From the NCBI GenBank assembly GCA_029817715.1, contig JARUPY010000134.1, forward strand, positions 310,001 through 374,000: DNA of 64,000 bases, read 5' to 3'. Origin of the DNA: Melastoma dodecandrum (taxonomy: Eukaryota > Streptophyta > Magnoliopsida > Myrtales > Melastomataceae). This document shows positions 23,140 through 34,331 of the stretch, piece by piece. The first letter of the stretch is position 1. Every line of letters starts with the position of its first letter. The position numbers were made by a program, and so were the translations under genes. The notes under the pieces are model-generated. The model saw only the letters and a program-made list of their open reading frames with translations. It made no database searches and had not been told where the DNA came from.

Positions 23140-24370
23140 ACTAAGTGCACAGTAGCGATGCTAAGTTAGCTACATTGTCATTATCTGTAAGGCTGTAAAG
23201 AAAGTCAGAAGAACCCAGCTTCGAAGCACAAAGGGTCATAATCATTTGGAACAGTCTGCTCGTTTGGACCAAGTAGCGAACGGAAATTCCGCCGGAATTT
23301 GAATAAAGATTATTAGTTGACAATGCATTCGACACTTGATCTGTGCTGGATTTGGAGAGGAATAAAAAATCGATAGTCGGCTGTGATGCTTGTTCTGCGA
23401 TGACCTGGTACATAGCGATTTGCTATACACCACGGAATGAGTTCCTCTGTGGACAACAGCTTAAGTGGAAGTTCTTTTATAGAACCACAGTTGAATCATG
23501 TATACAAAAATATCCGCTCATGATCATTAAGAGTTCCTTTAAAATCTCATCGACAACGGGAACTAGCAATTACGGGTATACGTCGTCGGGGTAATGTTCT
23601 CTGCAGTAAGACTTTCTATTTTATTTCCAGTCATATCCGAAACTGAAACTTGAGGAGGTTCGTCGATGAATAATTGAGGCGCATTGATAGCAATGACATT
23701 GTGAAAAAACTGAAGCAAATGTGGACCTCAATTCCTCGTTTAACTCAATCCGAACCAAATCTCTCGGGTTCTCATCCATGATTATCAAACTCATGACAAG
23801 AGCAGAAAATGCTACTTATCGAAGCGAGACATCCATATTTGTAGGGAAGGCCTCTGTCTTTCAGCCGCAGACCAGAAGAGGGGTCTTCAACTCCGTCACC
23901 GTCACTTCAACGCAGGATACTCAGACTTGTATGTGAAAGTAGGAGCATTAAATGGAGAGGAGATCCCCATGAAGCCTAGAGGCTGCATGGGGTGATATTT
24001 AGGTATCCCCATATATGGACAGGGATACTCGAGTTGCAGAGGTTGGAGGCCGGCGCGTGGAGGTGGCAGAACTCCAGTCGTGCTTTTGGGAGAGATCGCC
24101 TTGCTGGTGCAGTGCCTTCGAGGTGGCAGAACTCTAGTCAGACTTACAGAATTTGCACCAGGTTCCCTATTTCCGGGTCGTCGGCTTCTTTTGGGGATAG
24201 GCCGGGATGCCCCCACGTCCATTTAGCATTGAAATTGATGACCATCTTCTCCAACACTTGCGCATCTCGGAGAAGAAACATTATCTGGGATAGCCAATAC
24301 AATGGTTCAGCACCATAATGGGATGGGAATCCTATTATCTCAATGTTCCTGATACGGTTAACGATCAAGT
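23140..24370 (-). pseudogene. Partial copy of the F-box/FBD locus, decayed
   Basis: The whole block is a diverged copy of 44555-46750 with about 0.9 kb missing. Its end (24144-24368, minus) reads RNIEIIGFPSHYGAEPLYW, FLLRDAQVLEKMVINF and a truncated tail, matching the FBD-type C-terminus of the F-box gene at 46449-48772. The rest (23140-23940) matches the unidentified segment at 44555-45400. Stops and frameshifts are frequent, and no F-box is present. Confidence 0.55.
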
Positions 24371-24618
24371 CAAGACTCCAGCTAAGAGGAGCCCGACGAA
24401 CGGATTCGGATCTTCGTGTCGAATCGCGCCGCGTGCACGAGGTGTCAAATGTGCATGAATTCGAGATTAGAATTTAGTTAACTAGTTTCTTTGGATAGTT
24501 GCATCTAACGTAAAATAAATAAGTGAATAAATAAATGGTTAAAAAATAAATTTAAATGTGATAAAATTTTAAATGGTCGAACAAACGCATGGGTCAAAAA
24601 CGTAGAATTCGTCAGTGG
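24371..24618. other. Short intergenic stretch left of the Tat element
   Basis: No gene. The last 30 bases (CGTAGAATTCGTCAGTGG) continue, across the retrotransposon, into 37412 onward. Together they match the sequence downstream of CRK-C at about 49590-49620, so the element landed in a CRK 3' flank. Confidence 0.6.
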
Positions 24619-24623
24619 CAATG

Positions 24624-25628
24624 TGTTCGCGTAGGAAACGGACCACGTCAGAAATATTTGGCAATTGGACTCACAGGGAATTGTATGTGGTCGCTAGAAA
24701 GATGAATTTCAATGATAAATAATACAACTGATTACAAATTCGAAAACTTACAGAAGTAAACGAACGCTTACAGCCATAAAAAATGAATGAAAAGCGGGGG
24801 TAGGGATGACGGATGCGGTGTAGACTCGCTGCTGGAGGTGCGACTGGAGCCGACGTCACTACTGACACTGTAGACTCATTGTCACGAGACGCAGGCCTGG
24901 TGCTGACGTCACTGCTGACGCTGTAGACTCGGCACAGTGCGCTGTAGACTTACGCCCCGTGAAGCAAAGTCTGGTGGACGTCGGGTGCGGAGGTCAAGGT
25001 TTCGGATGAACACCTTGGTGGCGGAGATGCAGGCGGATGATGATCGTCGGAATTACGGTCGCTCGTCCCGACGGTGGAGGCGATGGTGGAAGCTGGGTGT
25101 CGCGACTACGGTTGCTCGTCTCGACGATGGAAGCGTTGGCGGAAGGTTGATCAACGGAGCTACGGTTGCTCACTCCGCTGTTGAAAGGATGACCCAATAA
25201 CCCAGGCCAGGGTATCTCTAAACTAAGGGTGACGAGCAATGCAAAGCTTATGTTTGGTTGATTGATCGTGTTCTTTTTAAGAAGAGTCTGTTCCCCTTTT
25301 ATAATAAATCTCAATAGATCTTTGTACGCTGCACACGTCCTCGAAAAAATCCCTTGAATCGTGGCTCGATCTTAACTCATCTCCAGGGATCTCGGAGTTT
25401 GTTTTCCTTAGAGATTCTTCTAACCTCCACTTAGTGAGATCGTGTATGGGACGTGTCCAGATGAGTTGTAGACTTAGCTCACACTCATATTTTAAAAGGG
25501 GTTTTAGACTTAGGCTGTTACGGACTGATATTTTGGCTCAGTCGATGGGCTGTAAACTTAGCTAAAGCCCGTGTTCTAATATGGGCTGTAGACTTACCAC
25601 AGGCCCAGAGTATCTTATTGTGTCAACA
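24624..25628 (-). repeat. Tat element 1, 3' LTR
   Basis: 1005 bp; differs from its partner by a 12-bp insertion near 25075 plus many transitions. Contains three related units of about 55 bp (GGTCGCTCGTCCCGACG, GGTTGCTCGTCTCGACG, GGTTGCTCACTCC) and repeated TGTAGACT motifs. Confidence 0.93.
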
Positions 25629-25645
25629 TAAGCCCCCCTCTTTTG
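25629..25645 (-). other. Tat element 1 polypurine tract
   Basis: The minus strand reads AAAAGAGGGGGGCTTA directly before the 3' LTR; the same tract occurs in element 2 at 58246-58262. Confidence 0.8.
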
Positions 25646-25808
25646 CTAAGGCGATTTTTCGTCGCCTGAGCATAGTGACTAATTTTTTGGTTTAAAAGAA
25701 ACGTTTCGTTTTCCCTCCTTTCACTTACGTCCTTCGCCTCAACTTCTTCCTCTCCAAGAAACCTCTGTTTTCCTTGTAACCCTAACTTCTTTCCAAAGAA
25801 AAACCCTG

Positions 25809-28766
25809 ATGTCGACTCTTGGCTCCTTTCAGTGGCACCAACAACGTACCGGCCCCGCTGGTATCGTTACTACTGTAGACGGCGAGGGTTTAACCCTTGG
25901 TCCTGTCCTCGGCACTCAACTTTTCCCAGACCCTGTTCCTTATGAGTATCTGATGACGGCATTCCAGATTCCTATCTGCCGGGCAGACTTCGTCGACCTC
26001 CTCAACTGGGAAAACAAGAGTAGCTTCCTCTGCTTTCCTTCCGTAGAGAAAGCCCTATCTTGCCAGTGGTTTACTTGCTAGCTGGAGAAACTGCAGGGCA
26101 AACTCAGGACATGCGGCCTCTGGTCTTTCATGAAGATCACTATGCTGGGGAAGCATTGTGACCCAAGGGTATGTGCCAGTCTACTTCCTCTCTAGAATAG
26201 CCAGGTGAACTGCTTCTATCTGCCGGAGGGTCCCATGACTATTACTCTAGAAGATATTTATTTTCTGACTGAGAGTAGTGTGGCTGGAGCCCCCGTTCGC
26301 TTGTATTCTTTGGATGGTGATTATCATCCTAAGGAGATGCTACAGATTCAGAGCGTAGCAGAGCGGCACCTTAAGATGATTGAGGGCCAGTATACCGCTG
26401 TCTGGGGCAGGGCTGAGGAGGTTGAATTCCTCAGCATCTGGTTGAGCAAGTACGTTTACTGCTTTGCTGGCAAGAGGGTGCCGAAGCTTGTATACGGGAT
26501 TGCCAACTTCCTAAGCACGGCGAAGAGCAGGGTGGCTTGGGCACCATTCTTGCTGGGCATTATTTACCAGAGCCTTTACAAGAACAGCGCATCTGCCCAG
26601 CCTTTTCCGAAATATCCAGCCGGTGGCCTTCTTTGGATGGTGCATCTTTGGGCATGCATATGGCTTCCAGGACTCTCTGGGTATCGGATGCCCCCCAGCG
26701 TCGCGAAGGATAGCTGTTATGGGATCCACATGCTCAAGTCTTGCTGCCAATCGAAGGATCAGTGGCTGTGGGCCTCTGTCACGGGGCACATAAAACACTG
26801 GTCGACATCGACCGGAGTGAACGCCGCGACTGGCACCCATTCCCAGCTGATCATGCCATCAACAAGCGCCGGAAGAAGCTGGAGCCGAGTGTTTACTGGG
26901 ACTCTGTTCTTACTAGCAGAGTCTTACCCTGCGCAACAGAATTGGGCTTCAGCTTCGAGTACTATAACCCTCAGCTATGCGCAAGGCAGTTGGGTTTCGT
27001 CCAAAGCTCTGCAGTCCCATACTTTGACGATTCCAATATGGCTTCTAGGAGTAGCTATGTCCTTTCTAAGGATTCCCTCCAGGCAGCGGTGGATCTCCTA
27101 TCAAGGAAGACAGAGCTTCAGCATACGGAGCTTCAGCATACGGAGTTCCCTCTCAAGAGCACCACGATCTACGTCACTGAAGCTTTTTCTTATCAGTGGT
27201 CGTTAACCTTTAAAGCTCTTCGCAGTAAGATGAGGTTCCTGGACACCTCTACAGAGCCGGACCTACATCTCTCCACCGATATGAAGCTAAAGGCCGGTCG
27301 GCACGTACCAGCTGGTAAGATCTAGCAGCTTTCCTTTTTGTTGGTCGCTTTTAAAAACAAATGTTTGTTTTCTGAGTTTCAGCAACGGTGGGTGAAAAAT
27401 CTAGATCTGGAGGAGGAACTCCTTCAGAGACGAGCCTTACTCCTCCAGCCAGTCGCTCGACTCGCAAACAACGGCGAGTTCCTGTGAAGAAGGTTGTGAA
27501 GCCTGAGGCCGAGGACTTGCCTCCTACCTCATCAAAGAAACGCGGGAAACGGAAGATGCCTTCTCCTCCAATCTCGAATTCTGACGAAATCCCCATTTCC
27601 CAGATGCAGAAGCAGGCGAGACTTACCTCATCTGGGCCTCAGATTCCAAGTCCGGTGGCTGCCCAATCGATTACTCCACCTCGAGAGTATGTATCATTCC
27701 TTTGTTGTTAATGGCCATTTTTGTCAACTCTCATAATACTTGCTCTTTCGCTTTAGGCACTCACTGGCTTTAGTACCTTTGGTCTGCCTATCGCCGGAAA
27801 CACCATCAGAGCATGAGATGGATGTAAGTCTCTCTTTGCTGCTTCCTTTCCCTTTAATGCTTTGATGTCTAATCTCTTTTCCGTTCACAGGTTACCTCCC
27901 TCCCCATTCCTCAGTTGCTAGCGCTTACAGAGGGAGATGATGTTATTGTCGGGGGGGAAGTCGCAGCGCAGGAGGAAAAGATAGATGCTCCTGAAGCCAC
28001 TCCTCTTGGCGCCGTAGACCCTACTGTGTCTACAGCGGACGTTGCGACTCAAGAGGGGGCAATCGCTTCAGAGGCTGATCCTGGTATTGATACCCAACCA
28101 GCTGCAACGCCTGTCGCTTCTCCTCCTACCCATCCTCTGAATACACCTTCCGGCGAACGCGCATCGAACGGGGTCAGCGACTACACTCGTATCATGGAGA
28201 ACGTGGACCGTATTGCGAAGCTGCTTTGCTATGAAACCTTCTCTGAAGCTCTCTTTAAGGAGCTACAGGACTGCGTCGCAGAGATACAAGGTTCTCCAAC
28301 AGCTAGTGTGCAGATGCTGGCCGCCTGCAAGGAGTTCAGGTCACAATTTTGGACTGAGTGGTCAGTCTATCAGGATGAACTCAAGGCTCACCAGGAAGCT
28401 AAATACCAGATCCTTGAGAAGCTGGCTGCTCAGTCGCAGGAGGTGGATGACATCCGACTCCTCCGGGACCAAAAAGAAGACATGTCCCAGCAACTCCTTC
28501 AAGTCCAAAAACGACTACAGGAGCTCTTGGCCCTTGAGAAAGAACTCAAGGAACGGGTCGCCGTGGTGGACTCCCTGCTCGTTGAACGGACTGCACATGC
28601 TTCTGCGTAGCAGAACCAAGACGAGTTGATGTCTTGGTACCGTCGGAAGAACGAGTTCACCCTCAAGCGCAACCGTGCCAAGGTTTTGACTCTTCTGTTT
28701 GTGGAGGCGACCGATTCGATTTCCAGGCCTGGCACAAGATTGAGCCTGCGACTCACTCCGCGCTGA
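25809..28766 (+). pseudogene. Antisense plant-mobile-domain gene inside the Tat element, spliced but decayed
   Basis: Transcribed against the element, between pol and the 3' LTR. Proposed exons: 25809-26168, 26205-27314, 27383-27686, 27757-27823 and 27891-28766. The last three introns (68, 70 and 67 nt) are GT-AG and keep the frame across exons. The N-terminal part reads YLPEGPMTITLEDIYFLT, then EEVEFLSIWLSKYVYC, DWHPF, and YNPQLCARQLGF, as in plant mobile domain (aminotransferase-like, PMD) proteins. The middle is basic and Ser/Pro-rich (27388-27686); residues coded at 28200-28610 form a coiled coil. Breaks: TAG at 26079-26081, a frameshift at about 26640-26750, and TAG at 28608-28610, after which the frame runs on to TGA at 28766. 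Function unknown; possibly a captured host gene kept by the element family. Confidence 0.75.
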
Positions 28767-28924
28767 GGTTTTTCTTTACTTTTCATATTTTTCCGGTTGT
28801 AGACAGCAGGTCGCAGGGATGACACCCTATAAACAAACTCAGTCCACAACCGTGTATTCAATTTATTTATACTATTCTTTTATGATGTAGACAATATTCA
28901 GAGCACAAATTTGCAAGTCAACAA

Positions 28925-31900
28925 TTACGTTAATATTTCTCTTTGTGCAATTTCTTTAAAAATGGCTGGGAAACGCTTCTCTAATACCTTCCTATGGGAT
29001 TCCCAAATGGTCTTTCTGTATTGCTTCAAATACTTGCCATTAATTTTCAACGGTTGCTTAACTCCTTCGAGCATCGACAACTTATAACTATTCATTGAAT
29101 AGGCTTCGATTACCCGATATGGTCCCTCCCAATTTGGGGACCATTTCCCTAATACCTGATCCTTGGATTTTAGTGGCAACACCATCTTCCAAACCAAGTC
29201 GCCAATACTGAAGTGTTTATGGACTACCTTCTTATTGTAGTATCGGGCTATTCTTTGCCTGTGTGCTTCTAAACTGTCTATAACTTCTAACCTTTTCTTC
29301 TCTAATTCCTCTAGAGCTATATACATAGCTTCATCTTGTAGACTTGAATGTGCAACGCGAAGCGACTTGTACCTCAGTTCTATGGGTAAAATCGCATCAT
29401 GCCCGTAGACTAACGCGAATGGCGCTTCTCCAGTGCCTTCTCGTTTAGTGACTCTTAGAGCCCATAGGGTATCATTTAACATCTCATGCCATTTTTTCGG
29501 ATTACACCCAATCATCTTTTGGATGTTGTTTTTTATCAGTTTATTAGATGCTTCAGCCTGCCCATTCGCTTGAGGGTAATATGGGGTAGAGTTCGAAATT
29601 GCGAAGCCAAATTCTTCGGCGAATTCCTTCACTTTGGCATTATTAAAAGCCGTTCCATTGTCTACAACGATGTTTTGAGGAATGCCAAAGCGGTAGATGA
29701 TGTAAGTTCGCAAGAAATCGATCACTTCACTGTGGTCAATTTTCTTGTAGACTTGGGCTTCTATCCACTTAGTGAAGTAGTCTGTTGCGACTAAGATGAA
29801 CGCGTCCCCTCGACTAGAGTGGGGGTGAATCTCTCCTATTATATCTAAAGCCCAAGTTCTAAAAGGCCAAGGTTTGATTATGGGAATCAGGTCAGTCGCT
29901 GGTGCACGGGTCGACGGGCCGTGTCGCTGGCAATCTTGACACCCCCTAGCCATTTCAATACAGTTTTTCATCATTGATGGCCAATAAAACCCGTGTCTCC
30001 GAATAATCCAGCACATTTTAATTCCCGATTGATGCGATCCACAAAGTCCTTCATGGGTTTCTAACATTATTGGGGTGGCTTCTTCTAAGTCTACACACCT
30101 CAAGAGTACCCCGTTAGTATCTTTCTTATAGAGGACACCATCTAGAAGAACATACGTTAGTGCCTGGACTTTAATTCGCTGTTTAACCTTTCGACTCGGA
30201 TCAGAGAGAAAATCTATGATTGGTTTTCTCCAATCTTCGTCTTGCTTCATTATGTCTATAGCCATGACATTATTTCTTGACTGCAGATGCGACTCTATTT
30301 CTATCAAATCCCTTGAGTCAACTTTTCCTTTATAACCTGAGGCAAGTTGCGCCAAGTTATTAGCTACTCTGTTTTCGTCACGGCTTATGAAATGAAAAGT
30401 TATATTTTCAAAGCGTGCGATCAGCTGCCGAACTATGTCTAGGTAAGGTCGCAACTTCTCTTGACACAAACACGCCTCATTCACCTGGTTGATAACCAAC
30501 TGGGAATCACCCTTGATTCGAACTCGCTTTGCTTTTAATGAAAGGAGTTCTTTTAGCAATGTTATCAACGCTTCATACTCAGTAGCATTGTTGGTTGACA
30601 ATTCACATAAACGAAAAGCCAACCTAACGTCTCTGCCCATAGGAGATATTATATGGAATCCTATCCTTGCTCCGTTTCTTGTGGATGAACCATCAAACCA
30701 TGCCTGCCAGACATCGTCGATTTTTTCCTCTTGATCTACCGACAGGTCCGGGTCATGATCTACTAGGAAATCAGCTAATACCTGTCCTTTAACCGACTGC
30801 TGGGATTTGTATCTCAAATCATACGGGGAAAGAATTAAGCTCCATTTGCTTACACGTCCGGTTAATAACGGACTTTCAAAGAAATATTTAATTATGGGCG
30901 ACTTAGATACCACGTAGACTTCCCTGTTCCCAATGTAGTGTCTAAGTTTTATTACTGCATAGAATACCGACAAGCACAATTTCTCTTTTGGAGTATATCT
31001 AACCTCAGTCGGGGTTAGCTGTCTTGATAGGTAGTAGACTGCCCTTTCGCGTCCGTCCTGATCTGTTTGTGCCAACATCGCGCCTATTGTTATTCCAGTA
31101 GCCGCTACGTAAAGGATGAAAGGCTTTCCTTGTTGAGGAGGAATCAGAACCGGTGGATGCATTAAGTATTCCTTTAGGGCATTAAAAGCCTCTTCGTGTT
31201 TCTCAGTCCATTTATATTCATTCCTTTCTCTCAATAGATTAGAGAATGCCTTTGTCTTCCCTGCAACATTCCCTATGAACCTACGCAGGTAATTAACTCT
31301 TCCTAGAAAAGCTTGCAATTCTTTCTTATTCTTTGGTGCCGACAGGCTCTGAATGGCTTTCACTTTATTTTGATCAACCTCAATGCCACGTTGATGCACT
31401 AGGAAACCTAGGAAATGCCCCGCCCTGACTCCAAAGGCACACTTAAGAGGGTTCAACTTTAGTTGGTGGGTCCTCATTTTCAAAAAGGCACTTCTCAAGT
31501 GTTCAACATGCAATTCTTCCTTCGTCGACTTGACCACTATGTCGTCGATGTAGACCTCTATTGTTTTCCCTAGATAGGCATCAAATATGGTGTTCATTGC
31601 TCGCTGATAGGTAGCCCCAGCATTTTTCAAACCGAAAGGCATTACTACCCATTCAAAAATGCCTAGTGGACACCTAAACGCAGTCTTGTGAATGTCTTCT
31701 TCCGCGATGAAGATCTGGTTGTAACCCGAAAAGCCGTCCATAAAGGACATGACTTGATGGCCCGCAGTTTTATCTATAAGGTCATCTGCGGCAGGCTTAG
31801 GGTATTCATCCTTAGGAGTAGCGTGATTTAAATCTCTGAAATCTACGCAAACTCTGATCTTTCCATTTTTCTTTAATACAGGAACGATGCTAGAGATCCA

Positions 31901-32419
31901 TTCTGTATACCGTGAAGTCCTTATATATCCTGCTCGAAAGAGCTTTTTTACTTCTTCATACACCAATTGCGTTACTTCTCTGGACATTCGTCTTGGAGCC
32001 TGTTGCACTGGTTTAAAATCTTTCTTGATAGGTAAAGTGTGTTCCACTAATCTACGATCTAGCCCCGGCATTTCGGTGTAATCCCAAGCGAAACAATCTT
32101 TGAATTCCTCAAGTACGCCCTTGATCGCATCAAAAAATTCTTTATTTATTGATGAACTGATGAAAAGATTCCTAGGAGAAGCCTCGCTTCCCAAATTAAC
32201 ACTGACCAAAGGGTCACATGGGATCATCAAGGATTCACGACCGTTGTCACCACCAAGACTAGTGGATACGGGGTTATTACAAGCATCAGGCGCTCTAAGC
32301 CCTGCTGAATTTATTGCTAAAGACGATGTAGACTGGTCCCAGAAACGTCCTTCTTTATAGACTCGGATTCGCTGGAGGACATCAGCGACTGTCGCATTCC
32401 TCTCTTCACTCAGGTCCAT
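28925..32419 (-). CDS. Tat element 1 Pol: RT, RNase H, second RNase H, integrase
   Basis: Open for 1164 residues. RT spans about 135-330, with FMDGFSGY (Asp 228) and YIDD (290-293). A first RNase H follows at about 425-545 (WTEKHEEAFNALKEYL to AVYYLSRQLT). A second, archaeal-type RNase H at about 585-715 has WFDGSSTRNG, ATEYEAL and GDSQLVINQV. Integrase shows the zinc-binding segment (GLCGSHQSGIKMCW to CQDCQRHGP), DIIGE, VVDNGTAF and ANGQAEASNK, giving the D-D-E triad. It ends 159 bp from the end of the oppositely coded PMD gene (tail to tail). This frame itself has no lesion, but it is out of frame with the protease region, so it is probably not translated now. Confidence 0.92.
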   Translation of the reverse strand: MDLSEERNATVADVLQRIRVYKEGRFWDQSTSSLAINSAGLRAPDACNNPVSTSLGGDNGRESLMIPCDPLVSVNLGSEASPRNLFISSSINKEFFDAIKGVLEEFKDCFAWDYTEMPGLDRRLVEHTLPIKKDFKPVQQAPRRMSREVTQLVYEEVKKLFRAGYIRTSRYTEWISSIVPVLKKNGKIRVCVDFRDLNHATPKDEYPKPAADDLIDKTAGHQVMSFMDGFSGYNQIFIAEEDIHKTAFRCPLGIFEWVVMPFGLKNAGATYQRAMNTIFDAYLGKTIEVYIDDIVVKSTKEELHVEHLRSAFLKMRTHQLKLNPLKCAFGVRAGHFLGFLVHQRGIEVDQNKVKAIQSLSAPKNKKELQAFLGRVNYLRRFIGNVAGKTKAFSNLLRERNEYKWTEKHEEAFNALKEYLMHPPVLIPPQQGKPFILYVAATGITIGAMLAQTDQDGRERAVYYLSRQLTPTEVRYTPKEKLCLSVFYAVIKLRHYIGNREVYVVSKSPIIKYFFESPLLTGRVSKWSLILSPYDLRYKSQQSVKGQVLADFLVDHDPDLSVDQEEKIDDVWQAWFDGSSTRNGARIGFHIISPMGRDVRLAFRLCELSTNNATEYEALITLLKELLSLKAKRVRIKGDSQLVINQVNEACLCQEKLRPYLDIVRQLIARFENITFHFISRDENRVANNLAQLASGYKGKVDSRDLIEIESHLQSRNNVMAIDIMKQDEDWRKPIIDFLSDPSRKVKQRIKVQALTYVLLDGVLYKKDTNGVLLRCVDLEEATPIMLETHEGLCGSHQSGIKMCWIIRRHGFYWPSMMKNCIEMARGCQDCQRHGPSTRAPATDLIPIIKPWPFRTWALDIIGEIHPHSSRGDAFILVATDYFTKWIEAQVYKKIDHSEVIDFLRTYIIYRFGIPQNIVVDNGTAFNNAKVKEFAEEFGFAISNSTPYYPQANGQAEASNKLIKNNIQKMIGCNPKKWHEMLNDTLWALRVTKREGTGEAPFALVYGHDAILPIELRYKSLRVAHSSLQDEAMYIALEELEKKRLEVIDSLEAHRQRIARYYNKKVVHKHFSIGDLVWKMVLPLKSKDQVLGKWSPNWEGPYRVIEAYSMNSYKLSMLEGVKQPLKINGKYLKQYRKTIWESHRKVLEKRFPAIFKEIAQREILT

Positions 32420-34331
32420 AAGTTCCTTCCTTCAGGAGTCTATCGGGCTCCAACTCCGCACCATGGTTCTGTTGGCTTTCCATGGCTCCTTCTTCTGCGT
32501 GGTTGTTTGTGCTTCCTTCAGCAGGTTTCTACCCTGAATTGACTTCTTGCAGGACTTCCTCTATGTCCTTGTCAGTAAACTCATCTCCCCATCCTGTTGG
32601 AACAATCGGGCCAGATTCTGGCTAGGGGTGTGACGTCCCGTAGTCCACAATGTAGTCGAACTTTCTGGAAGGCTGGCCCAGGGGTCCGACTGTAGGATCG
32701 CCCAGCTCGTATCGCTGATGTAGAGTAAGGTCTTTTACGGTCTTGCTTGTCTCTGCGTGCAAAACACCTCTATCACAACAGGAATAACCATCAGCCTTAA
32801 CAATCTCAACCTCGGAATCAAGCCATAACATTAGTTCCCTATGTAAAGTAGATGGTATAGCGGCGGCTTTATGAAGCCAATCGCGACCAAGCAAGGCGTT
32901 GAAAGTGGGAATTATGTCTATGACGAAAAAGGCAGTTTCTTTTTCCTGTCGACCCACACCTAAGTGTACCGAAAAGATTCCTAAGCATTCCGATTTCCTG
33001 CCATTGAATCCAGTTATGGCTACATCCGTTTTTATCATGTCGCACGGCTTATATCCAAGCATTTCAAACCTGGATAACGGCAATACGTTTATAGTAGCTC
33101 CATTGTCTACTAAGACGCGGTTCACCACAGTGCCATCAAAGGTAGCAGTGATGTACAAGGAATGCATGTGTTGCTTCATACTATCTGATGGCATCTTAAG
33201 CCAATAGAGTGGGAAACCCGATGGGTAAATTAAGGGACGAGGAAGAGGTGGCTTACCTCTAGAAGCCTTTGTATTTTTCTCTTTGGCGAAGTCCATAGGC
33301 AAAGTGATAGCATTGCAACTCACGATCACCTCTTTGCTAGGATTAGCATCACTTGGGATCTCACTCCGAAGAGGAGTATAGTCGAAACTTGAGCCAGGCT
33401 CTTCCGAGTGGTCCGTAGACTCGTTGCATTCGGCCTCCGCATTTGGTTTCTTCACATAGAGTTGGGCATGCGGAGCGACCAATATCGGGGCAGGTCTAGG
33501 CCTTTTGGCGACGTGATTTAGACGTCTGTCTCTCCTTTTCCGGGTCTGTAGTGGTAAAGTTGTTCTACCCACGGCTTTCTGCCAATATTTCGAAGGATTA
33601 GTCACCTTCACCATTCTTGATTTCTTAGAATCAATGGTGGCCTGACATACCTCTATGAAGTCCTTGACGAGTGGATCATATCCCACGACTGTTCGTGACG
33701 GTTCCTGTTTCATTTCTGGATTAAGTAAGGGGTTCTGAGTACCTGTAGTCGCAGGGTGAGCTGGCTGGACCACGATCTCTCCATTTGCTGATAAGTCTAC
33801 GAGCTTGAGAAAATAGCTCACGCAGCATGCCGTACAGATTTGCATGATCAGAATCATATTTCGTCCGATCAGTTTACACTTCTGGCACAGCAGCCTCTCA
33901 TCCAAGAACTGAGCAATCGGTGGTCCCATTTGGATTGCTTGGGCGTCCACTTTATGCGAGCCATACTTTGTCTTAGCTCCTTTCCTTTGTGCTTCATCGC
34001 CTCGCTGTGCCCTGTCAGTCGCACCTGCTAGGGGGTGCGATTCATGGGTGCGACCATCATTTTCCTGCTTAGCTTTGTGCTGGGTCAGCGGATTGTCGAA
34101 CTCCAAATGTCGCCTGGAGCGTTCTTCAGCATGAGAGTGGTGTTCGGGCGCCCTTCCTCTACCATGAGGACCACCTCTGCCCCCTCGAATCACTGCCCTA
34201 CGTTCCTGACCCGTAGGGCTTTTGAATCCTTTTTGCAGATTATTTGAGGCAACCCGTGGTCCTGGGGAACCTAATCCCATCGCCACCTCCTCAAGCGGGG
34301 TTAGGTCATACCAGGTGTCACCCCGATTGGC
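32420..34331 (-). pseudogene. Tat element 1 protease region of the polyprotein, with stops
   Basis: The frame continues directly from gag after a TAA at 34332-34334 (reading ANRGDTWYDLTPLEE, compare DSKTEDWYDLTPFEE in element 2). It carries two CxxC-type cysteines (LCQKC) and a retroviral-type aspartic protease with VDNGATINVLP and FNALLGRDWL. It then meets TAG at 32622-32624 and TAG at 32529-32531 before a frameshift into pol near 32415. Element 2 lacks the first stop, which suggests the family normally encodes gag-pro(-pol) as one polyprotein. Confidence 0.75.

Noticed and set aside
23140..23594. Attempt to name the unknown duplicated segment
   Set aside because: I compared the readable phrases with several families from memory and found no convincing match, so it is left unnamed.
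25809..28610. Possibility that the plus-strand frames are shadows of pol
   Set aside because: No minus-strand coding frame covers 25.8-28.9 kb; the plus frames show PMD-like order, coiled coil and matched GT-AG introns.
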